Source: Bradyrhizobium sp. NAS80.1 (GTDB lineage Bacteria; Pseudomonadota; Alphaproteobacteria; Rhizobiales; Xanthobacteraceae). From it: DNA of 64,000 nucleotides. Where the stretch lies: the NCBI RefSeq assembly GCF_001908205.1, contig NZ_LGHL01000041.1, forward strand, positions 1 through 64,000, in the 5' to 3' direction. Positions 38,197 to 49,364 of the stretch are shown piece by piece; the first letter of the stretch is position 1, and each line of letters starts with the position of its first letter. The position numbers and the translations under genes are program-made. Under the pieces are notes generated by a model. The model worked only from the letters and a program-made list of their open reading frames with translations. It was not told the DNA's origin and made no database searches.

Positions 38197-38871
38197 ATGC
38201 GGATTTTGCTTGTCGAGGATGAGGCGGAGATGGCTGGCGCACTGGCGTCGGCGCTGAAGCGCTACGACATGGTGGTGGATCACGCCCCCACGCTTGCCGA
38301 AGCGGAAGAGGCCATTTCCGCCGAGGTCCATACCGCCGTCCTGCTCGACCGCCAGCTTCCCGACGGCGACGGCCTTACCCTGATCCCAAAGCTTCGCGCC
38401 CGCGCCGACGGCGTGCCGATCATCGTCCTGACCGCCCGCGGCGAGCTCGCCGACCGCATCGCCGGGCTCGACAGCGGCGCCGACGACTATCTGGCAAAGC
38501 CGTTCGCGGTCGAGGAGCTGCTGGCGCGCCTGCGCGCCGTGCTGCGGCGGCCCACCGGCCTCACACCGGACATCATCCGCATCGGCCGCCTCGCCTTCGA
38601 TGTCGGCCATCGCGAGGCCAGCATCGACGGCCAGCCGTTCGAGCTGCCGCGGCGCGAGCTCCTCGTGCTCGAAGCCCTGATTCGCCGCATGGGCCGGACC
38701 GTGCTGCGCTCGGCGCTGGAAGAGGCCGTCTACAATTTCGACGACGAGATCCAGTCGAATGCGCTGGATACGCATGTCTCGCGGCTACGGCGCAAGCTTG
38801 CCGAGTCCGAGGCCGGCGTGGAGATCCACAGCATACGTGGCGTCGGCTATCTCCTGAAGAAGCTGCTATGA
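38197..38871 (+). CDS. OmpR/PhoB-family response regulator
   Basis: The product is 224 residues. Receiver domain: LLVEDEAEM, phospho-acceptor Asp in VLLDRQLPDGDG, Thr in VLTARGE, Lys in YLAKPF. The winged-helix output domain (about 130-222) holds ALIRRMGRTVLRSALEEAVYNF and VSRLRRKLAESEAG. The ATG at 38197 starts the receiver fold; an open extension to 38167 adds nothing. It overlaps the sensor kinase start (ATGA), its partner. Confidence 0.9.
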   Translation: MRILLVEDEAEMAGALASALKRYDMVVDHAPTLAEAEEAISAEVHTAVLLDRQLPDGDGLTLIPKLRARADGVPIIVLTARGELADRIAGLDSGADDYLAKPFAVEELLARLRAVLRRPTGLTPDIIRIGRLAFDVGHREASIDGQPFELPRRELLVLEALIRRMGRTVLRSALEEAVYNFDDEIQSNALDTHVSRLRRKLAESEAGVEIHSIRGVGYLLKKLL

Positions 38872-40238
38872 GCAAGCACGATGATCCCTATAGCCTGCGA
38901 TCGCGCCTGAGCTGGCGCCTACTCTCGCTCCAGGCCGCGCTTCTGGTTGCACTGGTTGCCGTCGTCCTCGCAGCGCTGTCCGCGTCAGGCTTCGTGCTGG
39001 CCGGGCGGGATGAGGATCGCGTGATCGACGTCGTGCAGCGCGCGGTCGCGCGTGATGCGCAAGGTGGCCTGATCCTGCGCCAGACCCCCGAGCTGAAACA
39101 GTTGCGTGACGAGACGCCCGATCTCTGGTTCTTGGTCCGCGACAAGCGGGGGCATTCGCTGAGTGAAGGCGCCGTGCCCTCCGAATTCGCCGCGATCGGC
39201 AGCGGCCTCGACCAGATCAGCCAGGCGCGGCTCGGCTGGCAGCTCTTCGAGGATGATCCGCGCAAGCCGGCGGCGCGGTTGAAACGGGTCGACACCGACG
39301 CCGGCAATGTGCAGGTCATTACAGCGACGCAAGGACGGCTGACCGGCGCCAAGGCGCTGTTCATGACATCGATTGCGCTTCTTGGCATCGCCCTGCCCGG
39401 CCTGCTTCTGATGGGAACGGCGACCTTCATCGCGACGCCGATGATCGTGCGGCGTGCCTTCAGGGGCCTCAACACGACGGCGGACCAGGCCCGCCGCATC
39501 GACATCCATCAGCGCGGCGCGCGGCTGTCTCTGGACAAAATCCCGCTGGAGGTCGTGCCGCTCGTAACCGCGGTCAATGACGCGCTGGCGCGGCTCGACC
39601 AGGGCTACGCTCGCCACAAGCGCTTCGTCGCCGACGCCGCGCACGAGCTGCGCACGCCGATCGCGATCCTGAACACGCGGCTGGAATCGCTCCCGTCAGG
39701 TCCGGACAAGACCCGCCTCCTGGAGGATTCTGCACGGCTGGCAACACTTGCCGAGCAATTGCTGGACATCCAGCGGCTCGACCGCTGCGGCCGTCCATTC
39801 ACGCGTGTCAATGTCGTCTCCATCGCGCAAGGCGTGGCTGCCGACCTCGCGCCGCTGGCGATCGCCGCCGGTTACGAATTGGCGCTCGATGCGCCCGAGA
39901 CGCCGATCGAGACGACCGGCGATGCGGCCGCGCTGGAGCGCGCGCTGACCAATCTCGTGCAGAATGCGATCCAGCATGGCCCGCGCCGCGGCACGATCAG
40001 CATTCGCGTGAGCAGACCCGCGTGCATCGAAGTCACCGACGAGGGCGCCGGTATTCCGGCCGATCAGCGCGAGATGATCTTCGAGCCGTTCTACCGGGTC
40101 ACCCCGCTCGATCGGGGCGCCGGCCTCGGTCTCAACATGGTCCGCGAGATCGTGCTCCTGCACGGCGGCCAGGTCTCGGTCACCGACGAACCGGACGGCG
40201 GCACCTGCTTCAGGATGACACTGCCGCCAAGCCGGTAA
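38868..40238 (+). CDS. Membrane sensor histidine kinase (TctE/QseC-like)
   Basis: The product is 456 residues. Two transmembrane helices (about 20-45 and 163-187) flank a periplasmic sensor of about 115 residues. A HAMP-like linker leads to HisKA with the phospho-accepting His in DAAHELRTPIAIL and a HATPase domain with NLVQNAIQHG, DEGAGIP and GAGLGLNMVREI. It overlaps the response regulator by 4 bases. The stimulus is unknown; the following gene acts on membrane lipids. Confidence 0.88.
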   Translation: MSKHDDPYSLRSRLSWRLLSLQAALLVALVAVVLAALSASGFVLAGRDEDRVIDVVQRAVARDAQGGLILRQTPELKQLRDETPDLWFLVRDKRGHSLSEGAVPSEFAAIGSGLDQISQARLGWQLFEDDPRKPAARLKRVDTDAGNVQVITATQGRLTGAKALFMTSIALLGIALPGLLLMGTATFIATPMIVRRAFRGLNTTADQARRIDIHQRGARLSLDKIPLEVVPLVTAVNDALARLDQGYARHKRFVADAAHELRTPIAILNTRLESLPSGPDKTRLLEDSARLATLAEQLLDIQRLDRCGRPFTRVNVVSIAQGVAADLAPLAIAAGYELALDAPETPIETTGDAAALERALTNLVQNAIQHGPRRGTISIRVSRPACIEVTDEGAGIPADQREMIFEPFYRVTPLDRGAGLGLNMVREIVLLHGGQVSVTDEPDGGTCFRMTLPPSR

Positions 40239-40356
40239 AGTTGATTCAATCCGCATCCGCCACTCACTAGCGCAATGTTGTCGCAATGCACTCCCGCGAC
40301 ACTGGATTCGCCTCACCTTTCATCTGCGAGGCGCAAACATTGATGCCGGAGTGCGC

Positions 40357-41007
40357 ATGCCCAACGATTTCCTCTCGTTCTTCCTGTCCTGGCTGTCGGC
40401 CCCGCGTCGGGTCGGCGCAATCGCACCGTCAGGCGCGGCGCTTGCGGATCTCATCACGCGCGAGATCACCGCAGCGACCGGTCCAATCCTCGAGCTCGGC
40501 CCCGGCACGGGCGCGTTCACCCACAAGCTGCTCAAGCGCGGCGTGCGCCAGGAAGACCTCACGCTCATCGAATACGGCTCGGACTTCATGAAGCTCCTGC
40601 AAGTGCGCTTTCCCGGCGCGCGCGTTCTGTGGATGGATGCTGCGCGGCTGGCGGCGGAGCGTCTCTATGACGGTGCGCCCGTCGGCGCGGTGATCAGTGG
40701 CCTGCCGCTGCTCAACATGTCGACGCGCAAGGTCGTCTCCATCGTCGGCGGCGCGTTCACCCATATCCGACCGGGCGGCGCCTTCTACCAGTTCACCTAT
40801 GGTGTGAGCTGTCCGATTCCACGGCCTGTGCTCGACCGGCTGGGACTGCGCGCAAAACTCGTCGATCGCGCGATGCTGAACGTGCCGCCCGCCGCCGTCT
40901 ACAAGCTGACGCGACGGCCGCAGATGAAGCTCGTCACAGGATCGCTTGCGCCCGACGTTCCAACGGCAGTCGCGCCGCGGCGCTTGCAGCTGGAACCCGC
41001 GCCTTAG
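40357..41007 (+). CDS. PmtA-like phospholipid N-methyltransferase
   Basis: The product is 216 residues, a class I SAM-dependent methyltransferase. SAM motif I is ILELGPGTGAFTHKLL and acidic motif II is LTLIEYGSDF. The N-terminal RRVGAIAPSGAALADLIT is the arrangement seen in rhizobial phosphatidylethanolamine methyltransferases and in KsgA-like enzymes; PmtA is the better fit by length. It would methylate phosphatidylethanolamine toward phosphatidylcholine. GGAG precedes the ATG at 40357; the GTG at 40351 overlaps that site. Confidence 0.65.
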   Translation: MPNDFLSFFLSWLSAPRRVGAIAPSGAALADLITREITAATGPILELGPGTGAFTHKLLKRGVRQEDLTLIEYGSDFMKLLQVRFPGARVLWMDAARLAAERLYDGAPVGAVISGLPLLNMSTRKVVSIVGGAFTHIRPGGAFYQFTYGVSCPIPRPVLDRLGLRAKLVDRAMLNVPPAAVYKLTRRPQMKLVTGSLAPDVPTAVAPRRLQLEPAP

Positions 41008-41030
41008 GAGCGAAGACTGGAGCTAAACGA

Positions 41031-42674
<1,644 letters not shown>

Positions 42675-42829
42675 CTAATCCCTCGAATTCGATTCGCCAA
42701 AGCGATTCGTATTCCGCCCCAAAGATTTTGCGGGCCTGTGAGTGAGCCAAAACTAAGAGTAGTGACAGAGCCTTGATGGGGATTCCTGTTGCAGGACGGT
42801 AGAAGCCCCCCTGCATGGCCCCCCCCGCT

Positions 42830-43217
42830 TTATTGCGAGCGAGGCACCTGCGGGCCGCTCGGTGCCGGGGCCTGCTGCTGCTCGTCGGCCTTCTTCAGCG
42901 TGTCCAGGATGCCGCCCGAGGTCGGCGGCGCGATCGGCGCTCCGCCGGCGGGCTGGGTCTGCGACGCCGGCTGGCCGATGATCGACGAAGGCGCACGGTT
43001 GTACCCGGCGTACCAGGACAGGAACAGGCTGGTCAGGAAGAAGCCGGCGGCCAGAACCGCGGTGGTCCGCGTCAAGAGATTCGCGGTGCCGCGGCTCGAC
43101 ATGAAGCCCGCGCCTCCCCCCCATGCCGAGACCGCCGCCTTCCGACTTCTGGAGCAGGACGGCGCCGATCATGACAGCGACGATCATGAGGTGGATGACG
43201 ATGACAACAGTCTGCAT
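42830..43217 (-). CDS. secG: Preprotein translocase subunit SecG, frameshifted as read
   Basis: This is a small SecYEG subunit with two transmembrane helices. The first part reads VIHLMIVAVMIGAVLLQKSE and GGGLGMGG; then the frame breaks, and the rest (MSSRGTANLLTRTTAVLAAG and a Pro/Gln-rich tail ending PQVPRSQ) is in another frame. The break is in a run of seven G on the coding strand (43116-43122); six G restore the standard glycine-rich loop before FMSSRG and a 128-residue protein. SecG is normally required, so an assembly error is likely. It lies between tpiA and pyrG. Confidence 0.9.
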
Positions 43218-43357
43218 AGTATCCTTCCGTCACAAGCCGACAGCGCCGAGACGGCGGCCGATCGCGCTTCGCGGGTTTTCCTGAAGTTGCGCGGTGTTAC
43301 ACGATCGGGAGGTGCATTGCCACCCCCGATCGGCCGGGACCTGCGCTTTGCACTTAG

Positions 43358-44113
43358 CTAGGGGCAGCCCTTGGCGATCGCAAGGAAATCGGCCGCTTTC
43401 AGGCTGGCCCCACCGACCAGCGCGCCGTTGACGTCCTTCACCGCCATCAGCTCGGCCGCGTTCGAGGGCTTGACCGAACCGCCATAGAGGATGCGCATCC
43501 TGGCCCCGTCGGCCTTGAACCGGGAGGTCAGGAGTTCCCGGATAAACCCATGAATCTGCTCGACATCCTTGGCTGTGGGGGTCAGGCCGGTGCCGATCGC
43601 CCAGACCGGTTCATAGGCCACGACCAGATTGGCGGCGTTGGAGCCGTCCGGCAGCGATCCGTTGAGCTGGCCGCGCAGGATGTCCAGGGTCTGGCCGGCA
43701 TCGCGCTGACCTTGCGTCTCGCCGATGCAGACGATCGCTGTCACACCGGCACGCCAGGCGGCCTCGGCCTTCTGCCGGATCAGGGCAGCGCCCTCGCCGT
43801 GGTCGGCACGGCGTTCGGAATGGCCGACGATGATGGCGGTCGCGCCCGCATCCGCCAGCATTTCGGCAGCGATATCGCCGGTATGGGCTCCGGAAGCCTT
43901 GGGATGACAATCCTGTGCTCCCACCGCGACCTTCTGACCCCGCGCTTTCTCGGCGAAGGCCGCGATCAGGGTTGCCGGCGGGCAAACCAGCAGGTCGGCC
44001 TTGCCGCTCACATCTGCCGCACCCTTGAGCATGGCGTCGAATTCGGCAGTCGCGGCCTTCAGGCCGTTCATTTTCCAGTTGCCGGCGATCAGGGGGCGGA
44101 TGGCGTCGGTCAT
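43358..44113 (-). CDS. tpiA: Triosephosphate isomerase
   Basis: The product is 251 residues, a TIM barrel. GNWKMNG (catalytic Lys), IIVGHSERR (catalytic His), [13 protein letters not shown] (catalytic Glu) and LYGGSVKP are all intact. It interconverts dihydroxyacetone phosphate and glyceraldehyde-3-phosphate. It is divergent from ppiD and upstream of secG. Confidence 0.97.
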   Translation of the reverse strand: MTDAIRPLIAGNWKMNGLKAATAEFDAMLKGAADVSGKADLLVCPPATLIAAFAEKARGQKVAVGAQDCHPKASGAHTGDIAAEMLADAGATAIIVGHSERRADHGEGAALIRQKAEAAWRAGVTAIVCIGETQGQRDAGQTLDILRGQLNGSLPDGSNAANLVVAYEPVWAIGTGLTPTAKDVEQIHGFIRELLTSRFKADGARMRILYGGSVKPSNAAELMAVKDVNGALVGGASLKAADFLAIAKGCP

Positions 44114-44335
44114 GTCAATTCCCAGCGAAATGAGGTTTGTGCATGCGCTAGCAGAGGAGCCGCGGCAGTTCCAGAGACCAGGGGCTTTTAACCGCAGCCG
44201 CGAACGAGCGCGTGACCTGAGGTTGCGGGGGGAAAGCCGCCACTTTATGATGATCTATCAATTCGGTGACGCGCTTTTGCGGAATCTGCATTAAGACGCG
44301 CTCCCGTTCCCCTCCTGCCAAACAAGTTGGACCAA

Positions 44336-46234
44336 ATGCTTCGAGGAATGCGCAAGGCCTCATCAAACTGGCTCGGCAAAACCATTATGGCCGTGGTGAT
44401 GGGCGTATTGATCATCAGTTTCGGCATTTGGGGCATCGCCGACATTTTCCGCGGCTTCGGACAATCCACGGTCGCCAAGGTCGGCAGCACCGAGATTTCG
44501 CTGAACGAGTTCCGCCAGATCTATACCGACCGCCTGCAGCAGATCAGCCGCCAGTTCGGCCGCCCGCTGACGCCCGACCAGGCGCGCGCCTTCGGCCTCG
44601 ACCGCCAGGTCCTGCAGCAGACGATCGCGGAAGCCGCGCTCGACGAAGAGGCGCGCCGGATCGGCCTCGGCCAGTCCGACGAACAGATCCGCCAACTCAT
44701 CATGAATGACCCCAACTTCAAGGGCGTAGGCGGCAACTTCGATCCGAACCGCTTCCAGGCCATGATCCGCAATTTCGGCTACACCGAGCAGCGCTACGTC
44801 GCCGAGCAGCGCAAGGTGTCGCTGCGCCGGCAGCTCACCGGCACGATCGGCGCCGGCCTCGAGCCGTCGAAGACCTTGATCGACGTACTGACGCGCTTCC
44901 AAAACGAGCAGCGCTCCATCGATTTCGTCAAGCTCGACGCAGCCCAGGCTGGCACTATCGACGCCCCCTCGCCCGAGGCACTCGCCGCCTATTTTGAGGA
45001 CCACAAGGTCCAGTTCCGTGCGCCTGAATATCGCAAGATCGCCTTCGTCGTGATCTCGCCGGAAGAGATCGGCAAGTGGAGCGACGTCTCCGACGAGGAC
45101 GCCAAGAAGGTGTTCGAGCAGCGCAAGGACCGGCTCGGCACCCCGGAGAAGCGCCAGATCCATCAGATCGTATTCCCCAACGCCGCAGACGCGCAGGCCG
45201 CCCGCGAGCGACTCGTCGGCGGTATGTCGTTCGAGGATCTCGGCAAAGAGCGCGGACTGACCGCGTCCGACGTCGATCTTGGCCTCGTCACCAAGTCTTC
45301 GCTCGACCCCGCGGTCGGCGATGTCGCCTTCTCGCTTCCCGCAGGTGAGATCAGCCAGCCTATCCAGGGCCGTCTCGGCACGTCTATCGTCAAGGTCGAC
45401 AAGATCGAGCCGGGCGTCGAGGCGAACTACGCAAGCCTCGCCGGTGACATCAAGCGCGAGATCGCGACCGAGCGGGCGCATGTCAAGGTCGCCGATCTTC
45501 GCGACAAGATGGAGGACGAGCGCGGCGGCGGCTCCAGCGTGATTGACGCGGCGCAGAAGCTCGGCCTCACCGCCGTGACCATCGACGCCGTCGACCGCTC
45601 CGGCCGCGGCCCGAACGGCCAGCCGGTCGCCAACATCCCGCAGGGCCTCGACGTGGTGTCGCAGGCTTTCAACACCGACGTCGGCGTCGACAACGACTCG
45701 ATCTCGTTCAAGGGCGGCTATGTCTGGTACGACGTGCTTGCCATCACGCCCTCGCGCGATCGCAATCTCGACGAGGTCCGCGACCAGGTCGAGGCGCGCT
45801 GGCGCCAGGACCAGATCGCCGCCAGGCTGAAGACCAAGGCGACCGAGATGGTGCAGAAGCTCGAACAGGGCGGCAAGCTCGCCGACGAGGCCGCGGCGCT
45901 CGGCCTCAAGATCGAGACCGCGACCGGCTTCAAGCGCGACGACACGCCCGCCGGCGTGCCCGCAGCCGTCGTTGCGGCCGCCTTCCGCACCGCCAAGGAT
46001 GGTGTTGGGCAGACGGCCGTGACAGGCGGCAGCGAAGTGATCGTCTTCCGCGTCACTGACATCGTCGATCCCGCACTCGATGTGACCTCCGACGCGGCCA
46101 AGAAGCTGAAGGACAGCCTCGCCCGCTCGCTGACCGAGGAGCAGGTCGCGTCCCACGTCAACAAGCTTGAAACCGACATCGGGACCACCATTAATCAGGC
46201 CGCCTTCGCGCAGGTGACCGGCGCGAACCAGTGA
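44336..46234 (+). CDS. ppiD: Periplasmic peptidyl-prolyl isomerase / chaperone PpiD
   Basis: The product is 632 residues. An N-terminal membrane anchor (about 16-37, ending GIWGIADIFRGF) is followed by a SurA-like chaperone domain (about 40-170), a parvulin PPIase domain (about 260-365) with a recognisable GG(M)SFEDLGKE...GLVTKSSL pattern, and a C-terminal helical domain. It helps fold proteins leaving SecYEG. The ATG at 44336 is chosen; the TTG at 44327 is an unsupported alternative. It is upstream of trpD as in other Bradyrhizobiaceae. Confidence 0.88.
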   Translation: MLRGMRKASSNWLGKTIMAVVMGVLIISFGIWGIADIFRGFGQSTVAKVGSTEISLNEFRQIYTDRLQQISRQFGRPLTPDQARAFGLDRQVLQQTIAEAALDEEARRIGLGQSDEQIRQLIMNDPNFKGVGGNFDPNRFQAMIRNFGYTEQRYVAEQRKVSLRRQLTGTIGAGLEPSKTLIDVLTRFQNEQRSIDFVKLDAAQAGTIDAPSPEALAAYFEDHKVQFRAPEYRKIAFVVISPEEIGKWSDVSDEDAKKVFEQRKDRLGTPEKRQIHQIVFPNAADAQAARERLVGGMSFEDLGKERGLTASDVDLGLVTKSSLDPAVGDVAFSLPAGEISQPIQGRLGTSIVKVDKIEPGVEANYASLAGDIKREIATERAHVKVADLRDKMEDERGGGSSVIDAAQKLGLTAVTIDAVDRSGRGPNGQPVANIPQGLDVVSQAFNTDVGVDNDSISFKGGYVWYDVLAITPSRDRNLDEVRDQVEARWRQDQIAARLKTKATEMVQKLEQGGKLADEAAALGLKIETATGFKRDDTPAGVPAAVVAAAFRTAKDGVGQTAVTGGSEVIVFRVTDIVDPALDVTSDAAKKLKDSLARSLTEEQVASHVNKLETDIGTTINQAAFAQVTGANQ

Positions 46235-46248
46235 GTTGAAAGCACGCG

Positions 46249-47262
46249 ATGGACGACCTGAAATCGATCATTGGAAAAGTCGCGACCGGCGCCAGCCTGT
46301 CGCGTGACGAAGCCGCTTCCGCCTTCGACGCCATGATGTCCGGCGAGGCCACGCCCTCGCAGATGGGCGGCCTCCTGATGGCGCTGCGGGTGCGCGGTGA
46401 GACCGTGGACGAGATCACCGGCGCGGTCTCGGCCATGCGCTCAAAGATGCTCACCGTCGATGCGCCCGCGGACGCCGTCGACATCGTCGGCACCGGCGGT
46501 GACGGCTCCGGCTCGGTCAACGTCTCGACCTGCGCCTCCTTCATCGTCTCGGGCACCGGCTTGCCCGTCGCCAAACACGGCAACCGCGCATTGTCGTCGC
46601 GCTCGGGCGCCGCCGACGTGCTGGCCTCGCTGGGGGTGAAGATCGACCTCAGGCCCGAGCAGGTCGGCCGCTGCGTGCATGAGTGCGGCATCGGCTTCAT
46701 GTTCGCCCCCGCTCACCATCCCGCCATGAAGAACGTCGGCCCGACCCGGGTCGAGCTCGCGACGCGCACGATCTTCAACCTGCTCGGCCCGTTGTCCAAC
46801 CCGGCCGGCGTGAAGCGGCAGATGGTCGGCGTGTTCTCGCGGCAATGGGTGCAACCGCTGGCACAGGTGCTGAAGAACATCGGCTCCGAATCCGCCTGGG
46901 TGGTGCACGGCTCCGATGGCCTCGACGAAATCACCCTCACCGGCCCGACCTTCGTCTCCGCGCTCCACAATGGCGAGATCCGGAATTTCGAGGTGACGCC
47001 GGAGGACGCCGGCCTGTCGCGCTGCGAGCCCGGCGCGCTCAGGGGCGGCGACGCTGAGGCCAACGCGATCGCTTTGCAAAGCGTGCTCGACGGCAAGCCG
47101 AGCCCCTACCGCGACGTGGCGCTGATGAACGCCGCTGCCGCGCTGGTCGTTGCCGGCCGCGCCAGGGACCTCAAGGAGGGCGTCGCGATCGGCGCGAAGT
47201 CGCTCGACAGCGGCGCGGCGAACGCCCGGCTGAAGCATCTGATCGCGGTCTCGAACGGCTGA
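46249..47262 (+). CDS. trpD: Anthranilate phosphoribosyltransferase
   Basis: The product is 337 residues. The PRPP site [14 protein letters not shown] and [17 protein letters not shown] are present, with the anthranilate-binding region later. It adds phosphoribosyl to anthranilate in tryptophan biosynthesis. It is 14 bases after ppiD and 7 bases before trpC; the three are probably in one operon. Confidence 0.96.
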   Translation: MDDLKSIIGKVATGASLSRDEAASAFDAMMSGEATPSQMGGLLMALRVRGETVDEITGAVSAMRSKMLTVDAPADAVDIVGTGGDGSGSVNVSTCASFIVSGTGLPVAKHGNRALSSRSGAADVLASLGVKIDLRPEQVGRCVHECGIGFMFAPAHHPAMKNVGPTRVELATRTIFNLLGPLSNPAGVKRQMVGVFSRQWVQPLAQVLKNIGSESAWVVHGSDGLDEITLTGPTFVSALHNGEIRNFEVTPEDAGLSRCEPGALRGGDAEANAIALQSVLDGKPSPYRDVALMNAAAALVVAGRARDLKEGVAIGAKSLDSGAANARLKHLIAVSNG

Positions 47263-47269
47263 GCCTGTC

Positions 47270-48091
47270 ATGTCCGACATCCTGACTAAGATCGAAGCGT
47301 ACAAGCGCGAGGAGATCGCCGCGGCCAAGCGCGCGCAGCCGCTGTCGGCGGTGGAGGCCAACGCCAAGGCGCAACCGGCGCCGCGGGGCTTCGTACGCGC
47401 GATCAGGGCCAAGCACAGCAATGGCGAGTACGCGCTGATCGCCGAAGTGAAGAAGGCCTCGCCGTCCAAGGGGCTGATCCGCGCCGATTTCGATCCGCCA
47501 CAGCTCGCCAAGGCCTATGAGGCCGGCGGTGCCGCCTGCCTCTCGGTGCTGACGGACACGCCCTCTTTCCAGGGCCACCTCGACTTTATGGTGGCGGCGC
47601 GCGCGGCGACCTCGCTGCCGGTGCTACGCAAGGATTTCATGTTCGACACCTATCAGGTGACTGAGGCCCGCGCGCATGGCGCCGACTGCATCCTGATCAT
47701 CATGGCGGCCCTCGACGATGCGACCGCCAGGGATCTCGAGGACGCCGCCCTCGCCTACGGCATGGACGTGCTGATCGAGATTCACGACCGCGCCGAGCTC
47801 GACCGCGCGCTGAAGCTCCGCTCGCCGATGATCGGCGTCAACAACCGCAACTTACGCACTTTCGAGACCACGCTCGCGACCAGCGAAGCACTGGCGCCGC
47901 TGATCCCCGGCGACCGGCTGATGGTCGGCGAGAGCGGCATCTTCACGCCCACCGATCTTGCCCGGCTCGAGCGCGTCGGCATGTCGACCTTCCTGGTCGG
48001 CGAGAGCCTGATGCGGCAGGCCGATGTGACTGCCGCCACGCGCACGCTGCTTGCGCGCGAGAATGCAGCGCGCGCGACGGGTACGCGCTGA
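47270..48091 (+). CDS. trpC: Indole-3-glycerol-phosphate synthase
   Basis: The product is 273 residues, a TIM barrel. The catalytic segments [41 protein letters not shown] and VGESGI are intact. It closes the indole ring in tryptophan biosynthesis. The moaC ATG follows one base after its stop. Confidence 0.96.
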   Translation: MSDILTKIEAYKREEIAAAKRAQPLSAVEANAKAQPAPRGFVRAIRAKHSNGEYALIAEVKKASPSKGLIRADFDPPQLAKAYEAGGAACLSVLTDTPSFQGHLDFMVAARAATSLPVLRKDFMFDTYQVTEARAHGADCILIIMAALDDATARDLEDAALAYGMDVLIEIHDRAELDRALKLRSPMIGVNNRNLRTFETTLATSEALAPLIPGDRLMVGESGIFTPTDLARLERVGMSTFLVGESLMRQADVTAATRTLLARENAARATGTR

Positions 48092-48092
48092 T

Positions 48093-48626
48093 ATGGCGCG
48101 CAAGCCGTCCAAAACGAAGCCAGCCAGGACGAAGCCAGCCAAGACCAAGGCCGGCCCTGCCCTCACCCATATCGGCGCCTCCGGCGAGGCGCGGATGGTC
48201 GACGTCTCGGACAAGCCCGCGACCGAACGGATCGCGGTCGCGGAAGGACGCGTCGTCATGACCAGGGCGACGCTTGATCTCATCGTGTCCGGCAACGCCA
48301 AGAAGGGCGACGTGCTTGGCACCGCGCGCATCGCCGGGATCATGGCGGCCAAGCGCACCTCCGAGCTGATCCCGCTCTGTCATCCGCTGGCGCTCTCGAA
48401 AGTGACGGTCGACATCGAGCCCGACGCGAAGCTGCCCGGCTGCCTCGTCCGCGCCAGCGTGAAGGTCACGGGTCCGACCGGTGTCGAGATGGAGGCGCTC
48501 ACCGCGGTGTCGGTCGCTTGCCTCACCATCTACGACATGATCAAGGCGGTGGAGCGCGGCGTGCGCATCGAGGGCATCCATCTCGTCGAGAAGCTGGGCG
48601 GCAAGTCCGGCCATTACCGCGTCTGA
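48093..48626 (+). CDS. moaC: Cyclic pyranopterin monophosphate synthase
   Basis: The product is 177 residues. A Lys/Pro/Thr-rich N-terminal tail with a short internal repeat ([13 protein letters not shown]) precedes the enzyme: [47 protein letters not shown] and the C-terminal KSGHYR. It performs the second step of molybdenum cofactor synthesis. It follows trpC almost directly. The expected partner moeA lies 10.5 kb further on. Confidence 0.95.
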   Translation: MARKPSKTKPARTKPAKTKAGPALTHIGASGEARMVDVSDKPATERIAVAEGRVVMTRATLDLIVSGNAKKGDVLGTARIAGIMAAKRTSELIPLCHPLALSKVTVDIEPDAKLPGCLVRASVKVTGPTGVEMEALTAVSVACLTIYDMIKAVERGVRIEGIHLVEKLGGKSGHYRV

Positions 48627-48633
48627 GCGCCAT

Positions 48634-49227
48634 CTATTTAGCTTCGCGCTGCCGCTCACGATAGGCGCGCGTCTTCATCCGATTGCCGCACAGCGTCGAC
48701 ATGCACCATCGCCGCGTCGATGGTTTCGACCGGTCGAAGAACACCCGGCGACATTCCTCCGACGCGCACATCTTCAACCGGTCCAGCGTTCCCACAAGCG
48801 TTGCGTCATGAAGCTCGATCGCAATAGTCGACAGGCCAGCGAGCGCGTCCTCGCGCGCTGCCGACAATATCGCGCCGCGCCCGGCGCGCGCCTCCACTCG
48901 CAACGGAAACGGCGCCAGCGCATCGCCGAGCGCGCCCAGGACATCCTTGTTCCGGCGCCGCTCGGCCGGGTCACATTGCAGATAGGCACGTAACGCCTCG
49001 CGCAGCCGCAGCGCGGTCTCGAACATCGCGGGCGTAACGCGTCCACCCTCAGTGCCAAGGCCACGTTCCTGCATCCAGTCCGCAAGTTGTCTCGGCCCGG
49101 CGATTTCGTCGCCCTGCGGGTGCTCCACGCCGAAATGCGTGAAATGGCGAACATCGAGCGTATTGGCGAAGTCGTAGACGTTCGCCAGCGCGTCGGGAAC
49201 TTTGAATTTGCGCGACTCTTTCGACAT
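48634..49227 (-). CDS. CGNR zinc-finger (ABATE domain) putative regulator
   Basis: The product is 197 residues. The N-terminal ABATE domain (about 1-145) is helical; the C-terminal zinc finger reads CASEECRRVFFDRSKPSTRRW and ends CGNRMKTRAYRER, with the CGNR signature. Such proteins are predicted stress-type transcriptional regulators. It is divergent from an amidase-MFS pair, and the gap between them carries two inverted repeats, so it is the natural candidate to control both directions. It is convergent with moaC. Confidence 0.8.
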   Translation of the reverse strand: MSKESRKFKVPDALANVYDFANTLDVRHFTHFGVEHPQGDEIAGPRQLADWMQERGLGTEGGRVTPAMFETALRLREALRAYLQCDPAERRRNKDVLGALGDALAPFPLRVEARAGRGAILSAAREDALAGLSTIAIELHDATLVGTLDRLKMCASEECRRVFFDRSKPSTRRWCMSTLCGNRMKTRAYRERQREAK

Positions 49228-49248
49228 CGAAACACCGGATATTTGAAC

Positions 49249-49271
49249 ACCAGTAAAACATATTTACTGGT
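49249..49271. promoter_or_regulatory. Inverted repeat 1 in the CGNR/amidase divergent promoter
   Basis: ACCAGTAAA-ACATA-TTTACTGGT is a perfect 9-bp-arm palindrome. The right arm ends at the first T of a TTGACA -35 element (49271-49276). It shares the half-site ACACCAGTA (TACTGGTGT on the other strand) with the repeat at 49283-49311. Confidence 0.65.
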
Positions 49272-49282
49272 TGACAGCAAGC

Positions 49283-49311
49283 GACACCTGTATCATATCT
49301 ATACTGGTGTC
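49283..49311. promoter_or_regulatory. Inverted repeat 2 in the CGNR/amidase divergent promoter
   Basis: GACACCTGTAT (49283-49293) and ATACTGGTGTC (49301-49311) pair with one mismatch. The 7-base centre lies where the -10 of the amidase promoter (TTGACA at 49271 plus 17-19 bases) should be. A repressor bound here would block transcription of the amidase-MFS pair. Confidence 0.65.
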
Positions 49312-49364
49312 GAATCTCTTCGAGATCGAACGTCATTGCAACAACAAGAAGGGAGCCGCGAGCC

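Noticed and set aside
43100..43130. Programmed frameshifting in secG (and rcnA, slt, ctpA)
   Set aside because: Four unrelated genes with the same one-base excess in G/C runs fit a sequencing artefact better than recoding; no stimulatory structure or known precedent was seen.
44363..46156. 597-residue open frame on the minus strand
   Set aside because: It lies fully antisense to ppiD, has Leu/Val/Asp-rich repetitive composition with no domain, and is a shadow of the high-GC coding strand. Similar long shadows opposite the PAS kinase (13657-15549), thrC/lpdA, pdhC and the GGDEF-EAL gene were dropped for the same reason.
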